Part shown: in pieces, positions 1 through 8,173 of the stretch
Numbering within the stretch: position 1 is the first letter of the stretch
How the letters are laid out: each line of letters opens with the position of its first letter
Assembly: GCA_934320845.1 (NCBI GenBank)
Contig: CAKRFU010000018.1
Span: 1 to 55,608, forward strand
Direction: 5' to 3'
Origin: an uncultured Lachnospiraceae bacterium
GTDB lineage: Bacteria; Bacillota; Clostridia; Lachnospirales; Lachnospiraceae
DNA: 55,608 nucleotides
Program-made: the position numbers and the translations under genes
The notes under the pieces: model-generated
The model's database searches: none
Seen by the model: only the letters and a program-made list of their open reading frames with translations
Told to the model about the DNA's origin: nothing

Positions 1-1335
1 TCTGTTATTGCAATTGGCTTTACTGGGTCTTTAGCTGTCACTGTAAATTTTCCGATAGTCTGTGTTTTTCCTTCTTTAGTCGTCAAAACAATATCATATA
101 CACCTTCTGCCAAATCTACTGATGGTGTGAATTTGAATTTGCTTGATGTTTTTTCTCCTAAATCAGCTTCTTCTCCTCCTACTTCCACTTTATATCCATT
201 ATTCAGTGTTCCTGTGTAGAATACTGATACCTCTGCTTTGCCTCCTTCCTTTGTCTTGTTGTTGACTACATCTGTTATTATAAGTGGCTTTATAGGATTT
301 CCTGTCACTGTAAATTTTCCGATAGTCTGTGTCTTTCCTTCTTTGGTTGTCAGTACCATATCGTACTCTCCTGCTGCCAAGTCTGCTGATGGTGTGAATT
401 TGAATTTGCTTGATGTTTTTTCTCCTAACGCTGCATCTTCTCCTCCTACCGTTACTTTATAGCCAGCATTCAGTGTTCCTGTATAGAATACTGATACCTC
501 TGCTTTGTCTCCTTCCTTTGTCTTGTTGTTGACTACATCTGTTATTATAAGTGGCTTTATAGGATTTCCTGTCACTGTAAATTTTCCGATAGTCTGTGTC
601 TTTCCTTCTTTGGTTGTCAGTACCATATCGTACTCTCCTGCTGCCAAGTCTACTGATGGTGTGAATTTGAATTTGCTTGATGTTTTTTCTCCTAAATCAG
701 CTTCTTCTCCCCCTACTATCACTGTATATCCATCATTCAGCGTCCCTGTATAAAATACTGATACCTCTGCTGTACTTCCTTCCTTTGTCTTGTTATTGAC
801 TACATCTGTTATTACGAGTACAGGCCCCGGATTCCCTGTCACTGTAAATTTGCCAATTGTTTTTTCTTCTCCATCATATGTCAATATTATATCGTATACA
901 TCTGCTGTCAAATCTATTGATGGTGTAAATTTGAATTTGCTTGATGTTTTTTCTCCTAACGCTGCATCTTTTCCTCCTACTGTTATTGAATAATCATCTG
1001 GCAGTGTTCCTGTATAAAACACCGATACTGTTGCTGTTTTTCCTTCTTTTGTCCTGTTATTGACTACATCCGTCACAATAAATGGTTTGACAGGAGCTTT
1101 GGCTGTTACCGTAAACTTTCCTATTTTCTGTATAACTCCACCATTTGTCAGTACTATATCATATACTCCCGCTGTCAAGTCTGTTGATGGCGTGAATTTG
1201 AATTTGCTTGATGTTTTTTCTCCTAAATCAGCTTCTTTGTCTCCTACTGTTATCGAATAGGTATCTGACAATGTTCCTGTATAAAATACTGATACTGTTA
1301 CCGCTGTTCCTTCTTTTGTTTTATTATTCACAATA
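1..1335 (-). repeat. Five tandem ~267-bp coding repeats
   Basis: Repeat units begin at about 1, 271, 538, 805 and 1069 and end near 1335, with a 264-270 bp period, so the reading frame is kept. Bases 242-427 and 509-694 are almost identical (one difference noted, G385 versus A652). Units towards the N-terminal side of the protein are more diverged. Each unit encodes one ~89-residue beta-sandwich-like domain. Confidence 0.9.
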
Positions 1336-2582
1336 TCTGTTATTACAAGTAAAGAAGATGAAGAACTACCTGATGATGTCACAACAAACTTTCCAATTTT
1401 TTTATCAGTTCCATTTGTCGCAACAATATCATATGTACCACCATTCAATGTGATTGGCACTTTAAATGTAAAATAATCTGATTCCTTATGCTGTACCTCG
1501 GCTGTTTTTCCGCCTACTGTCACTGAAAAATCATCTTTATATGTAATCTTGTCTACCGTTACCTTTACTAATACTTCTTCTCCTGCTTTTCCTGTCGCCG
1601 GCTCTATCTTTAATACCTTGTATCCAATATCACTGTTTTCTGAAACGTAAGTATATTGACCAATAGTTTTTGGTGTTTCTCCTGTTCCGTTTGTCACACA
1701 GATATCATAGCTTCCCAAGTCCAAGTCAGTAGGTGTAGTGAATTCAAAGCCTGTATCTGTTTTCTTCAAATCAGTTACATCCTCTCCTCCTAATGTCACC
1801 TTGAATTCCGAATCAAAATTCAAGCCTGTCGCTCTTACACTGACTTTATTGGCCTGATTCACAAGCCCCTCTGTCGGATATATCTCATGAATGACCATAT
1901 TGTCAACACCGTTAATAACGGTATCAGCCAATTTTTTCAAAACAACACTATAATCTCCGGCAATATCTGCCAAAACACCACCATCCTTTGAAACAAAATT
2001 TTCATATGTATCAAAATGTGCTGTTCTTGTTATTATAGAACTGTTTATTGCATTTTCAATCAGTTTATTAGTCACTTCCTCTTCACAGGTATACCCTAAT
2101 GTGTTGTCCATCTTGGTAGATGCGTCTGTCAATGATATACAGAATTTGGCAGCATCTGTTCTATATCCAAAATCTGATGTAAACAACTGTCCTATACCAT
2201 CCAGTATGGTTTCCGGTCCATCTCCGCCACCTGTTGCTTTTACATCATTCAGATATGCGATTGCATCAGCCGAGCTGGTATACCAGCTTGACTTCACAGT
2301 TTCCTCTGAACATGTGATATCCCTGTAAACGACAAATCTCACACGAACATCAATTCCTTCTCCGTTAATTGTACTGATAAAATTTGTCAGATTTGTTTTT
2401 ACAGAGCTGATGTAAGAACCCATTGAACCTGTCGCATCAATCACAAATACTACATCTGCTTTTCTGTCTACATAAACTGTTTCTGCTTTTGCCGCATTTG
2501 CATTGCTCAAAAGCATCGTGAAAATAATGCTCATCGTCATAATATATGAGATGATTTTTCTTTTTCTGTTTAATCTCTTCAT
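1..2582 (-). CDS. Secreted VWA-domain protein with tandem Ig-like (IPT/TIG-type) repeats, partial (3' end beyond window)
   Basis: The reading frame is open from an ATG at 2580-2582 to the left edge (860 codons, no stop), so the C-terminus and any anchor are not visible. The start is set by a GGAGG at 2591-2595. Residues 1-32 form a signal peptide: a basic start, a hydrophobic core and an AKA-like cleavage site. Residues about 40-235 are a von Willebrand factor A domain with the metal-site motif DATGSMG, a GGGDGPE loop and an SLTDA strand, as in hemicentin-like bacterial VWA proteins. Two divergent IPT/TIG-like domains follow (about 245-400), then a Ser-rich linker, then five ~89-residue repeats containing LGEKTSSKFKFTPS. 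The protein is probably a surface adhesin or a secreted structural protein; the ligand is unknown. The domain calls are by eye; the exact repeat fold is inferred. Confidence 0.85.
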   Translation of the reverse strand, partial: MKRLNRKRKIISYIMTMSIIFTMLLSNANAAKAETVYVDRKADVVFVIDATGSMGSYISSVKTNLTNFISTINGEGIDVRVRFVVYRDITCSEETVKSSWYTSSADAIAYLNDVKATGGGDGPETILDGIGQLFTSDFGYRTDAAKFCISLTDASTKMDNTLGYTCEEEVTNKLIENAINSSIITRTAHFDTYENFVSKDGGVLADIAGDYSVVLKKLADTVINGVDNMVIHEIYPTEGLVNQANKVSVRATGLNFDSEFKVTLGGEDVTDLKKTDTGFEFTTPTDLDLGSYDICVTNGTGETPKTIGQYTYVSENSDIGYKVLKIEPATGKAGEEVLVKVTVDKITYKDDFSVTVGGKTAEVQHKESDYFTFKVPITLNGGTYDIVATNGTDKKIGKFVVTSSGSSSSSLLVITDIVNNKTKEGTAVTVSVFYTGTLSDTYSITVGDKEADLGEKTSSKFKFTPSTDLTAGVYDIVLTNGGVIQKIGKFTVTAKAPVKPFIVTDVVNNRTKEGKTATVSVFYTGTLPDDYSITVGGKDAALGEKTSSKFKFTPSIDLTADVYDIILTYDGEEKTIGKFTVTGNPGPVLVITDVVNNKTKEGSTAEVSVFYTGTLNDGYTVIVGGEEADLGEKTSSKFKFTPSVDLAAGEYDMVLTTKEGKTQTIGKFTVTGNPIKPLIITDVVNNKTKEGDKAEVSVFYTGTLNAGYKVTVGGEDAALGEKTSSKFKFTPSADLAAGEYDMVLTTKEGKTQTIGKFTVTGNPIKPLIITDVVNNKTKEGGKAEVSVFYTGTLNNGYKVEVGGEEADLGEKTSSKFKFTPSVDLAEGVYDIVLTTKEGKTQTIGKFTVTAKDPVKPIAIT

Positions 2583-2663
2583 AGACTTTACCTCCTTGTC
2601 TTTTGTACTGTTGTGTTACAACTATAGTTAAACACAACACCTTCCTTGGTTTCCTTGTCTATT

Positions 2664-2691
2664 ATTATATCGTCATTTTTTTATATTACAA
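2664..2691 (-). promoter_or_regulatory. Sigma-A-type promoter of the VWA protein gene
   Basis: On the minus strand TTGTAA (2686-2691) is separated by 16 bp from TATAAT (2664-2669). The start codon is about 80 bases downstream. The spacing is one base short of ideal, but the -10 is perfect. Confidence 0.55.
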
Positions 2692-2868
2692 CTATATCCA
2701 CCGATTTAAAGCCTTATTTATCTGAAATCGGGATTTTTTATCTGCACCTTTTTCAACATATATTTTTACAACAATAAACGCTATATAGCTGCTACCACAG
2801 CATATCAGAAACGGCTTACCCCCTCCTGATACAAGCAAATCTCCCCCTCACTTATTGCTCCACGCAAA

Positions 2869-2928
2869 AAAATCTTCACACGGTACTTTTTTATTACGAT
2901 ATTTGTATCTTCACAAATGTTTGTTTGC
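2869..2928. repeat. Direct repeat copy A flanking the ATPase/nuclease gene
   Basis: About 60 bp, roughly 80 percent identical by eye to 4829-4889 in the same orientation. Shared blocks include AATCTTCACAC, TACTTTT, ATTACGATATTT and TTCACAAAT. It begins right after the stop codon of the ATPase/nuclease gene. Confidence 0.65.
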
Positions 2929-2942
2929 GATTCCTCAAACAG

Positions 2943-4661
2943 CTAACTACCGTCTATCAACACCTCTTTACCTTTGAACGCAAATCCGTAGTGATGGATG
3001 TTTTCTTTGTCTACACCTCTTTTGATAAGTTCAGCATCGTAGTTTTTTTCTTTTATCTGCTTTAGTGCAGCCTCTACTGTTTCTTCGAGTGAGTTTTCTT
3101 TTTTGGGGTTTATCACTTTAAATTCTATGACTATTCCTGGGAGAGTTCCCCCCGAATATTTTGCATTGTTTTTGCCTATCGGTTCCAACATTATGTCATA
3201 ACGACCGAATCCACTTTCACGATTTGAGGTTATAATGTAGTTTTCAGACTGTTCTACCATTAGTCCGAGAACGAAGCCATGGTAAAAGCGCTCTGGTGTT
3301 TCATCTGATGGTGTATTTCCTGTATCAAAGTAGCTGATAGTTTTTAAAGCTACTTTATTCATATATTCGTTCATACTTTCTATATCACCATTTATAAGTG
3401 CTTTCACGAATTCATTTGTTTCATTTTTTGCAGGACTAAACCATCTGAGTATCATATCTTCAAACATAAGCTGTATCTCAAAATTTGTCAGTTTAAGCCT
3501 GTATACGCGAGCTTTCCTGCGATTTCCCAACAGCGGTTCTGCTGATACCACTTTTAGATACCCGCTTGCAAGCATCAGACTCCATACCGCATCCTCTGAA
3601 TAGTCAAGTTCTGAAAATACTATCTGTTCGTCTATTGGCACCTCTATAGTTTTTTCTTTGAGAAGTGTTTCCATCATGGTTTTTATATATGAGCTTCCTT
3701 TTTGTACAAGATTGTTTATAAGTCCGTTTGAACTTGAATCTGCCCAATAGGTATTATATTCTTTTTTATCCAAAAAGTTAATTATCGACCATGGATTATA
3801 AATATCTTTCTGATTTCCAAAAGTAAAGCCATCATACCATGCTTTCACATCATTCTTTTGTTCTGATATTCCAAACTCATCAAGTGCATTAAAGACTTCC
3901 TGCTCGGTAAACCCGAAAGCGGTGGTATATTTCGGTGATAATGTTGTAACTACTTCAAGATTATTGAGATCACTAAATATACTTTCACGTGAAACTCTCG
4001 TTATCCCTGTCATTATAGCTCTTTCAAGATATGGATTTGTTTTAAATGTTGAGTTAAAAAGACTTCTTGTAAATGCAACAAGTTCTTCCCAGTATCCGTT
4101 TACATATGCCTCCTGCATAGGTGTGTCGTATTCGTCAAGAAGTATGATGACATTCTTTCCATAGTAGCGGCTCAGATAGTTGCTTAATTCATGTATCGCA
4201 CTCTGTGCTGTAACATCTGACATATCATCTGACATTCTTTTAATTTTATTTTTTTCTTCATCTGTCAATCCGTCCCAATCTTTTAAAAATATAAATGATT
4301 GATAAAGATTGCATATTATTTTCTTTATTTTTGTGATTGTATCCTGATAGTTATTTTGTTTTATTTCCGCAAAACTGATAAAGAGCACCGGATATGTTCC
4401 CTGCAGCTTACGATATTTTTCTTCTTTCCAAATATCAAGTTCTTCAAATAAGTCGCCTCTGTCTTTATATTCATTCGAAAAAAAGCATTTTAACATATCC
4501 ATATTTAATGTTTTTCCAAAACGACGCGGACGGGTTATTAGCGTTACATCATCTTTATTTTCCCACCATTCTTTTATAAACAGTGTTTTATCTATATAAT
4601 AACATTCTTCTTTTATGATTTTTTCAAAACTCTGTTTTCCTATTCCCACAACTCTTGCCAT
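2943..4661 (-). CDS. AAA-ATPase-like / PD-(D/E)XK nuclease family protein
   Basis: 572 residues. The N-terminus has the fold typical of the AAA-ATPase_like family (PF09820 type): a phosphate-binding loop TRPRRFGKT at residues 43-51 and Walker B VIILLDEYD at 171-179. The C-terminal third carries a PD-(D/E)XK nuclease core, with D489 in GRYDIML and the E-x-K motif IVIEFKV at 510-516. Proteins of this kind occur in many paralogous copies in gut anaerobes; their role is not established, though defence or selfish maintenance is often suggested. The start ATG has CGGAGG just upstream. It is monocistronic, in a gap between flagellar genes and a surface protein, and flanked by direct repeats (2869-2928 and 4829-4889), which hints that it arrived as a unit. 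Confidence 0.85.
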   Translation of the reverse strand: MARVVGIGKQSFEKIIKEECYYIDKTLFIKEWWENKDDVTLITRPRRFGKTLNMDMLKCFFSNEYKDRGDLFEELDIWKEEKYRKLQGTYPVLFISFAEIKQNNYQDTITKIKKIICNLYQSFIFLKDWDGLTDEEKNKIKRMSDDMSDVTAQSAIHELSNYLSRYYGKNVIILLDEYDTPMQEAYVNGYWEELVAFTRSLFNSTFKTNPYLERAIMTGITRVSRESIFSDLNNLEVVTTLSPKYTTAFGFTEQEVFNALDEFGISEQKNDVKAWYDGFTFGNQKDIYNPWSIINFLDKKEYNTYWADSSSNGLINNLVQKGSSYIKTMMETLLKEKTIEVPIDEQIVFSELDYSEDAVWSLMLASGYLKVVSAEPLLGNRRKARVYRLKLTNFEIQLMFEDMILRWFSPAKNETNEFVKALINGDIESMNEYMNKVALKTISYFDTGNTPSDETPERFYHGFVLGLMVEQSENYIITSNRESGFGRYDIMLEPIGKNNAKYSGGTLPGIVIEFKVINPKKENSLEETVEAALKQIKEKNYDAELIKRGVDKENIHHYGFAFKGKEVLIDGS

Positions 4662-4828
4662 ATCCGACCTCCGTTCTCTCTATTGATATATTTAATCATT
4701 ACTGCATGGTAATTTAAAGTATCCAGACTTATTTATACTCTATATTAGCAATCTTAACACACAAAACACATGCCTGCATTATTTAATTTGTCAGACTATA
4801 ACGCTTTTTGCATAAAAATGCAGCTGTC

Positions 4829-4889
4829 AAAATCTTCACACTCTACTTTTCTCATTACGATATTTTTAATTTCACAAATATCTGCCTGC
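4829..4889. repeat. Direct repeat copy B flanking the ATPase/nuclease gene
   Basis: Matches copy A at 2869-2928 with one single-base gap and about ten mismatches. It lies about 170 bp upstream of the ATPase start. A weaker match (AACAGCT-AAC) continues to about 4925, mirroring the sequence at the stop codon beside copy A. Confidence 0.65.
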
Positions 4890-4925
4890 CATCTTGTACA
4901 GCACTTCTTTATAACAGCTTAACGC

Positions 4926-4983
4926 TATCAGGGAAGCCCCCAATTTTTGCTCTACGTAATAGAAACAGGCAGCTTCCCTGATA
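4926..4983. repeat. Perfect 12-bp inverted repeat, 34-nt loop
   Basis: TATCAGGGAAGC (4926-4937) is mirrored by GCTTCCCTGATA (4972-4983). It lies downstream of the fliT-like gene on the minus strand. No run of T follows on either strand, so it is not a standard terminator; it may be a stability hairpin or the end of a small element. Confidence 0.75.
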
Positions 4984-5041
4984 ATGTTAAATATGTGTAA
5001 ATTTTTCAAATGAACAAAGGTTGTAAGTGAACAGTAATTTT

Positions 5042-5536
5042 TTATTTTTTCTGGTCAAGGAAATGCGACTGCCATTCCCTGTGCTGATTTGACATATTTT
5101 GATAATATGATGTCGCTACTCTGTTTGACTGCTTAAAATCATTTATTGCATGCCGTTTATTTCTTATAAATGTGTTAAACTTAGTCTTATTCTGCTGTTC
5201 GAGGCTTTCAAGCTCTACTCCGGTATCAGTGATACTTCTTATAAGATTCTGCATTTTGAGAATCTCTGATTTATATTCTTCTTTGTTTTCTGAAAGAAAT
5301 CTGCCCACTTTTGAGTAAACAGTATCAAAGCCTTTATCAAGCTCCTGCATCTGCCCGATAAGCTTCTCTTTTTTATCTACTGCTGTATCAAAACCATCCA
5401 CATCAAATTTATCAATGTCTTTCTCGCTTAATATCATATTCTGCTCTTTTGTCACCAAAAGAAGTTTTTTCAATACATCAAGCTTCTTTTCCAAAGAATC
5501 AGAAAGGATTGTTATATATACTCTTTTATTTTCCAT
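5042..5536 (-). CDS. FliT/FlgN-like flagellar chaperone (last gene of the flaG-fliD-fliS block)
   Basis: A 164-residue, highly charged, predicted all-helical protein, the last gene after fliS, the place of fliT in Firmicute flagellar loci. FliT and FlgN proteins are small export chaperones that hold cap or junction proteins before secretion. The upstream in-frame ATG at 5578 would overlap fliS by 20 bases; ATG 5534-5536 is preferred because it follows GAGGG and leaves a 22-base gap after fliS. The sequence itself is divergent, and the FliT assignment rests mainly on position, size and composition. Confidence 0.65.
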   Translation of the reverse strand: MENKRVYITILSDSLEKKLDVLKKLLLVTKEQNMILSEKDIDKFDVDGFDTAVDKKEKLIGQMQELDKGFDTVYSKVGRFLSENKEEYKSEILKMQNLIRSITDTGVELESLEQQNKTKFNTFIRNKRHAINDFKQSNRVATSYYQNMSNQHREWQSHFLDQKK

Positions 5537-5558
5537 ATATATCCCTCTCATATATAAC

Positions 5559-5957
5559 TTATCTTGCTTTTCCCTCATTATTTAAACGCACTACTTCTTT
5601 CCAAGTGTCACGCATTGTTTTTATGTGTGTAAGTGTATCTTTAATTATCTCAACGTCTTTCTGCATATTTCCCTCTACAAGACGCCTGTAAATATAATCA
5701 TATACTTTTTCAAACTCACCTGCTACAGGATACTTAAAATCAAGTCCCATTCTAAGTTCCATGATACAATCTTCTGCTTTTTTTAAACTTGCGTTTATCT
5801 TTTCATAATTTTTAGGTTCTTCTTCCATTATCTTTATGCTTTCATCAGTAAATCTTACTGCTGCATCATAAAGCATGATTGTAAGCTTCGCAGGTGATGC
5901 CGTCTTTATTGCGTTCAGTTTGTATGCCTGTGCTGCATTTCTTTTATTAGGTATCAT
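5559..5957 (-). CDS. fliS: Flagellin export chaperone FliS
   Basis: 132 residues, the usual FliS length. The N-terminus (AAQAYKLNAIKTASPAKL) and the following LTIMLYDAA block are FliS signatures. FliS binds the C-terminal disordered part of flagellin in the cytoplasm, stops premature polymerisation and hands it to the export gate. The start ATG has GGGGAA upstream. It follows fliD after 116 bases that contain a strong hairpin (5996-6031) and is followed by the fliT-like gene. No flagellin gene lies in this window, so its client must be encoded elsewhere. Confidence 0.95.
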   Translation of the reverse strand: MIPNKRNAAQAYKLNAIKTASPAKLTIMLYDAAVRFTDESIKIMEEEPKNYEKINASLKKAEDCIMELRMGLDFKYPVAGEFEKVYDYIYRRLVEGNMQKDVEIIKDTLTHIKTMRDTWKEVVRLNNEGKAR

Positions 5958-5995
5958 ATGTTCTTCCCCGTTTCATTTCTAATTCATATTTCAAC

Positions 5996-6031
5996 TATAG
6001 CGACGAATACATCCTTGTATCCGTCGCTATA
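5996..6031 (-). other. Intercistronic hairpin between fliD and fliS
   Basis: Perfect 10-bp arms TATAGCGACG/CGTCGCTATA with an inner ATAC/GTAT pairing. On the transcribed minus strand no T run follows, so it more likely tunes message stability or processing than ends transcription. Confidence 0.6.
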
Positions 6032-6073
6032 TACAATTTTATATCTTTTTTCCAAAAAAAGCAATCAAAACTA

Positions 6074-7603
6074 TCAACTTCCAAGATAACTTGACAATGT
6101 ATTCTGCTGGCTTTGTATCTTTGCAAGTGCAGTCTCCATCGCACTAAACTGCGAATAATATTTTTCTTCCATATCACTAAGTTTGGACTCCCAATCTGAA
6201 ATTTCTTTTTTATAGTCAGAAAGCTGTGAAGCCATTTCCTTATCATTATAAAATGTAAGTGCACTACTTAGTGTCGTCGTTCCCATCTTTTTATTTAAGC
6301 TGTCATAAAGATTTTTCGCAAGTCCTGACAACACTTCCTTGACCGTATCAGGATCTTCTTCAAGCATCTGCATAAGCGTATTTGTTGAGTCTGCAAATTC
6401 ATCGTCATCCTCATCACCTTTAATATGAAGAAGTCCACCTTCATTATAGTTTTTTGATGATGTAGTAATACCAAGATTTGCAAGTGAATATGTTTTACCA
6501 TTTGATGCAGTAACTGTACCCATCATATTGGTTTTCATAGTAGATATAAGTCCACTAAGCGTACTGTCTCTGCGAAGCAGTGAATCCTTGATTTTAGTAT
6601 TCCACTTGTCAACTTCATCATCAGACATTGCCTCTTTCTGTTCGTCGGTAAGTACCTCATAACTACTTGCTGATGCCGCATCATAATATGTATTCATCGT
6701 TTTAAGAATACTGTTGTACTCTGTAATGAATTCTTTTATTGTATCATAAACAGCTGATGTATCATTGCTGACTGTTACATTGACAGTTTCACCAGCCGCT
6801 GTCGTACCTAAAAGATTTAACGTCACCCCAGCTACATCTATACTTGTGTTTGCACTTTTAAGTGTGGCACCATTATAAACGACTTCCGTGTCCTCTGCTT
6901 TAGTGACAACCATTTTTACATCATTATCTGAATCTGACTCAGCAACATCCTTTGAACCATTAAAATTTTTAAGGCCCAAAGCTGACAATGCTGTATTCTC
7001 CGAAGCAGACAATTCAAATGAATTTTCTGAACCACTGTCTTTTGAACTTATGAAAAATCTCTGCTGCTTCTCATCAAATGTAGCATTAAGACCTGCATCA
7101 CTGCAGAATTTAACAAAATCATCTATTGTAGTACTGTCATTTACCTCTAACGCTGTTGACTTATCACCAACTTTTAACTTTAAGACAGTACCTGATGTCA
7201 TCCTATTAAGATCAGTAAGTTTAGTTGAAGAAGAAGCTGTTTTTCCGTTTTTATCCGCACCTAATTTTCCACTTGTAACATACTGCGCTGATGCAATGGA
7301 CTTGATTTCAACCTTATAAGAACCGGCAGCTGCATTTGTACCTGCCGTAGCGGTAAGCTTTGTCGAATCACTTACTGCTGCCTTCTTAGTCGCATAATTT
7401 GATTTGTATTTCATCTTTGAAAGTGAATCTTTATAAAAACCGTAAATTTTGGTATTGAGTCCCTTCCATATCTCCTGCTTCCACTCAAGTTTCTGCTTTT
7501 TATTTTCAATCTTTGTCTGTTTTGTACGCTGTGCTGACATCAGGGCATTTACAATAGATTCTGTATCAAGTCCTGATGTAAGTCCTGTCATTCTTATTGG
7601 CAT
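6074..7603 (-). CDS. fliD: Flagellar filament cap protein FliD (hook-associated protein 2)
   Basis: 509 residues. The N-terminus, MPIRMTGLTSGLDTESIV, is typical of FliD, with the coiled-coil assembly segment after it. The C-terminal 70 residues form a second heptad-rich coil ending in a short tail, as in caps that multimerise on the growing filament. FliD sits at the filament tip and folds arriving flagellin subunits. The start has AGGAGG eight bases upstream. Only 19 bases separate it from flaG, so both are read from the sigma-28 promoter at 8147-8173. The middle domains are Thr/Ser/Asp-rich and divergent, as expected for the exposed part of FliD. Confidence 0.95.
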   Translation of the reverse strand: MPIRMTGLTSGLDTESIVNALMSAQRTKQTKIENKKQKLEWKQEIWKGLNTKIYGFYKDSLSKMKYKSNYATKKAAVSDSTKLTATAGTNAAAGSYKVEIKSIASAQYVTSGKLGADKNGKTASSSTKLTDLNRMTSGTVLKLKVGDKSTALEVNDSTTIDDFVKFCSDAGLNATFDEKQQRFFISSKDSGSENSFELSASENTALSALGLKNFNGSKDVAESDSDNDVKMVVTKAEDTEVVYNGATLKSANTSIDVAGVTLNLLGTTAAGETVNVTVSNDTSAVYDTIKEFITEYNSILKTMNTYYDAASASSYEVLTDEQKEAMSDDEVDKWNTKIKDSLLRRDSTLSGLISTMKTNMMGTVTASNGKTYSLANLGITTSSKNYNEGGLLHIKGDEDDDEFADSTNTLMQMLEEDPDTVKEVLSGLAKNLYDSLNKKMGTTTLSSALTFYNDKEMASQLSDYKKEISDWESKLSDMEEKYYSQFSAMETALAKIQSQQNTLSSYLGS

Positions 7604-7622
7604 AGCATTTCCTCCTTTACTA

Positions 7623-8042
7623 TTACAATTTCTTATCTACTATTATACCTGCTATTTCCCATATCTTCTTGATTGCTTCAAGTGTCTCCTCTGGCGGAAT
7701 CTCGCGTATAACCTTATCTGTGTCCTGATCAATGACTTTGATAGATATACGCTGTGTCTCCTCATCTATCGAATATTGAAGCTGAGTATTCGACATCTTT
7801 ATCTTCGAGTTTATGTCTGACATAGTGCTGTCAATAGTGCTCTGAGCTACTTTCTTGTTTTCTAAAGCCATGTCTGTATTCTGGCTATTATCTGCTTCCT
7901 GACTGCTGTCATTTGACAATACCATCGGTTTTTCTGCTTTTTTTACTGCTTTTACCGTGTTGCTTGATGCATCTGCTATCGGCGCGACATTTGCCGTCTG
8001 GACATTCTGATTTGCTGTCTGCTTTACTGATTCTATTTCCAT
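7623..8042 (-). CDS. flaG: FlaG family protein
   Basis: 139 residues. The C-terminal half contains the FlaG signature (LQYSIDEETQRISIKVID and REIPPEE); the N-terminal half is low-complexity Asn/Ala/Ser-rich. FlaG influences filament length or flagellin assembly in several bacteria, but its mechanism is poorly defined. ATG at 8040-8042 is chosen over the ATG at 8057 because GGAGGT lies at the right distance before it. It is the first gene downstream of a perfect sigma-28 promoter. Confidence 0.9.
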   Translation of the reverse strand: MEIESVKQTANQNVQTANVAPIADASSNTVKAVKKAEKPMVLSNDSSQEADNSQNTDMALENKKVAQSTIDSTMSDINSKIKMSNTQLQYSIDEETQRISIKVIDQDTDKVIREIPPEETLEAIKKIWEIAGIIVDKKL

Positions 8043-8146
8043 AATATACACCTCCATGTGCTTTTAACTTTACCTGTTACTACTTTCTTTAAAATGCTTC
8101 AAAATCCATTTATAACATTCTAAAGAAACTATTTACTTTATCCTTT

Positions 8147-8173
8147 ATATCGGCAAATATACATATTTTTTTA
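8147..8173 (-). promoter_or_regulatory. Sigma-28 (SigD/FliA) promoter of flaG-fliD-fliS operon
   Basis: On the minus strand TAAA (8170-8173) is followed after 15 bp by GCCGATAT (8147-8154), an exact match to the Firmicute sigma-28 consensus and spacing. The -35 overlaps the csrA stop codon. The leader to flaG is about 100 nt. Confidence 0.9.

Larger units (their letters stand above)
2583..2942. other. Non-coding gap between VWA gene and ATPase gene
   Basis: The 360-base gap holds the promoter and SD of the VWA gene. It also holds an imperfect palindrome at 2610-2638 (outer arms GTTGTGTT/AACACAAC around a perfect AACTATAGTT), downstream of the promoter where an operator could sit. The 11-mer TTACAACTATA occurs twice, inside this palindrome (about 2616) and over the -35 (2686). 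The part next to the ATPase stop (2869-2928) is copy A of a repeat also found at 4829-4889. No gene is seen. Confidence 0.6.
4662..5041. other. Non-coding gap upstream of the ATPase gene
   Basis: The 380-base AT-rich gap holds repeat copy B, an imperfect 16-bp palindrome at 4698-4713 in the ATPase 5' leader, and a perfect 12-bp inverted repeat at 4926-4937/4972-4983. No convincing promoter or gene was found. Confidence 0.5.

Noticed and set aside
1..1335. CRISPR-like array
   Set aside because: The 267-bp units are contiguous coding repeats without spacers, and no cas genes are present.
238..1453. Several plus-strand frames of 66-82 residues with similar sequences
   Set aside because: They are antisense shadows of the tandem repeats of the minus-strand VWA protein; the similarity only mirrors the coding repeats.
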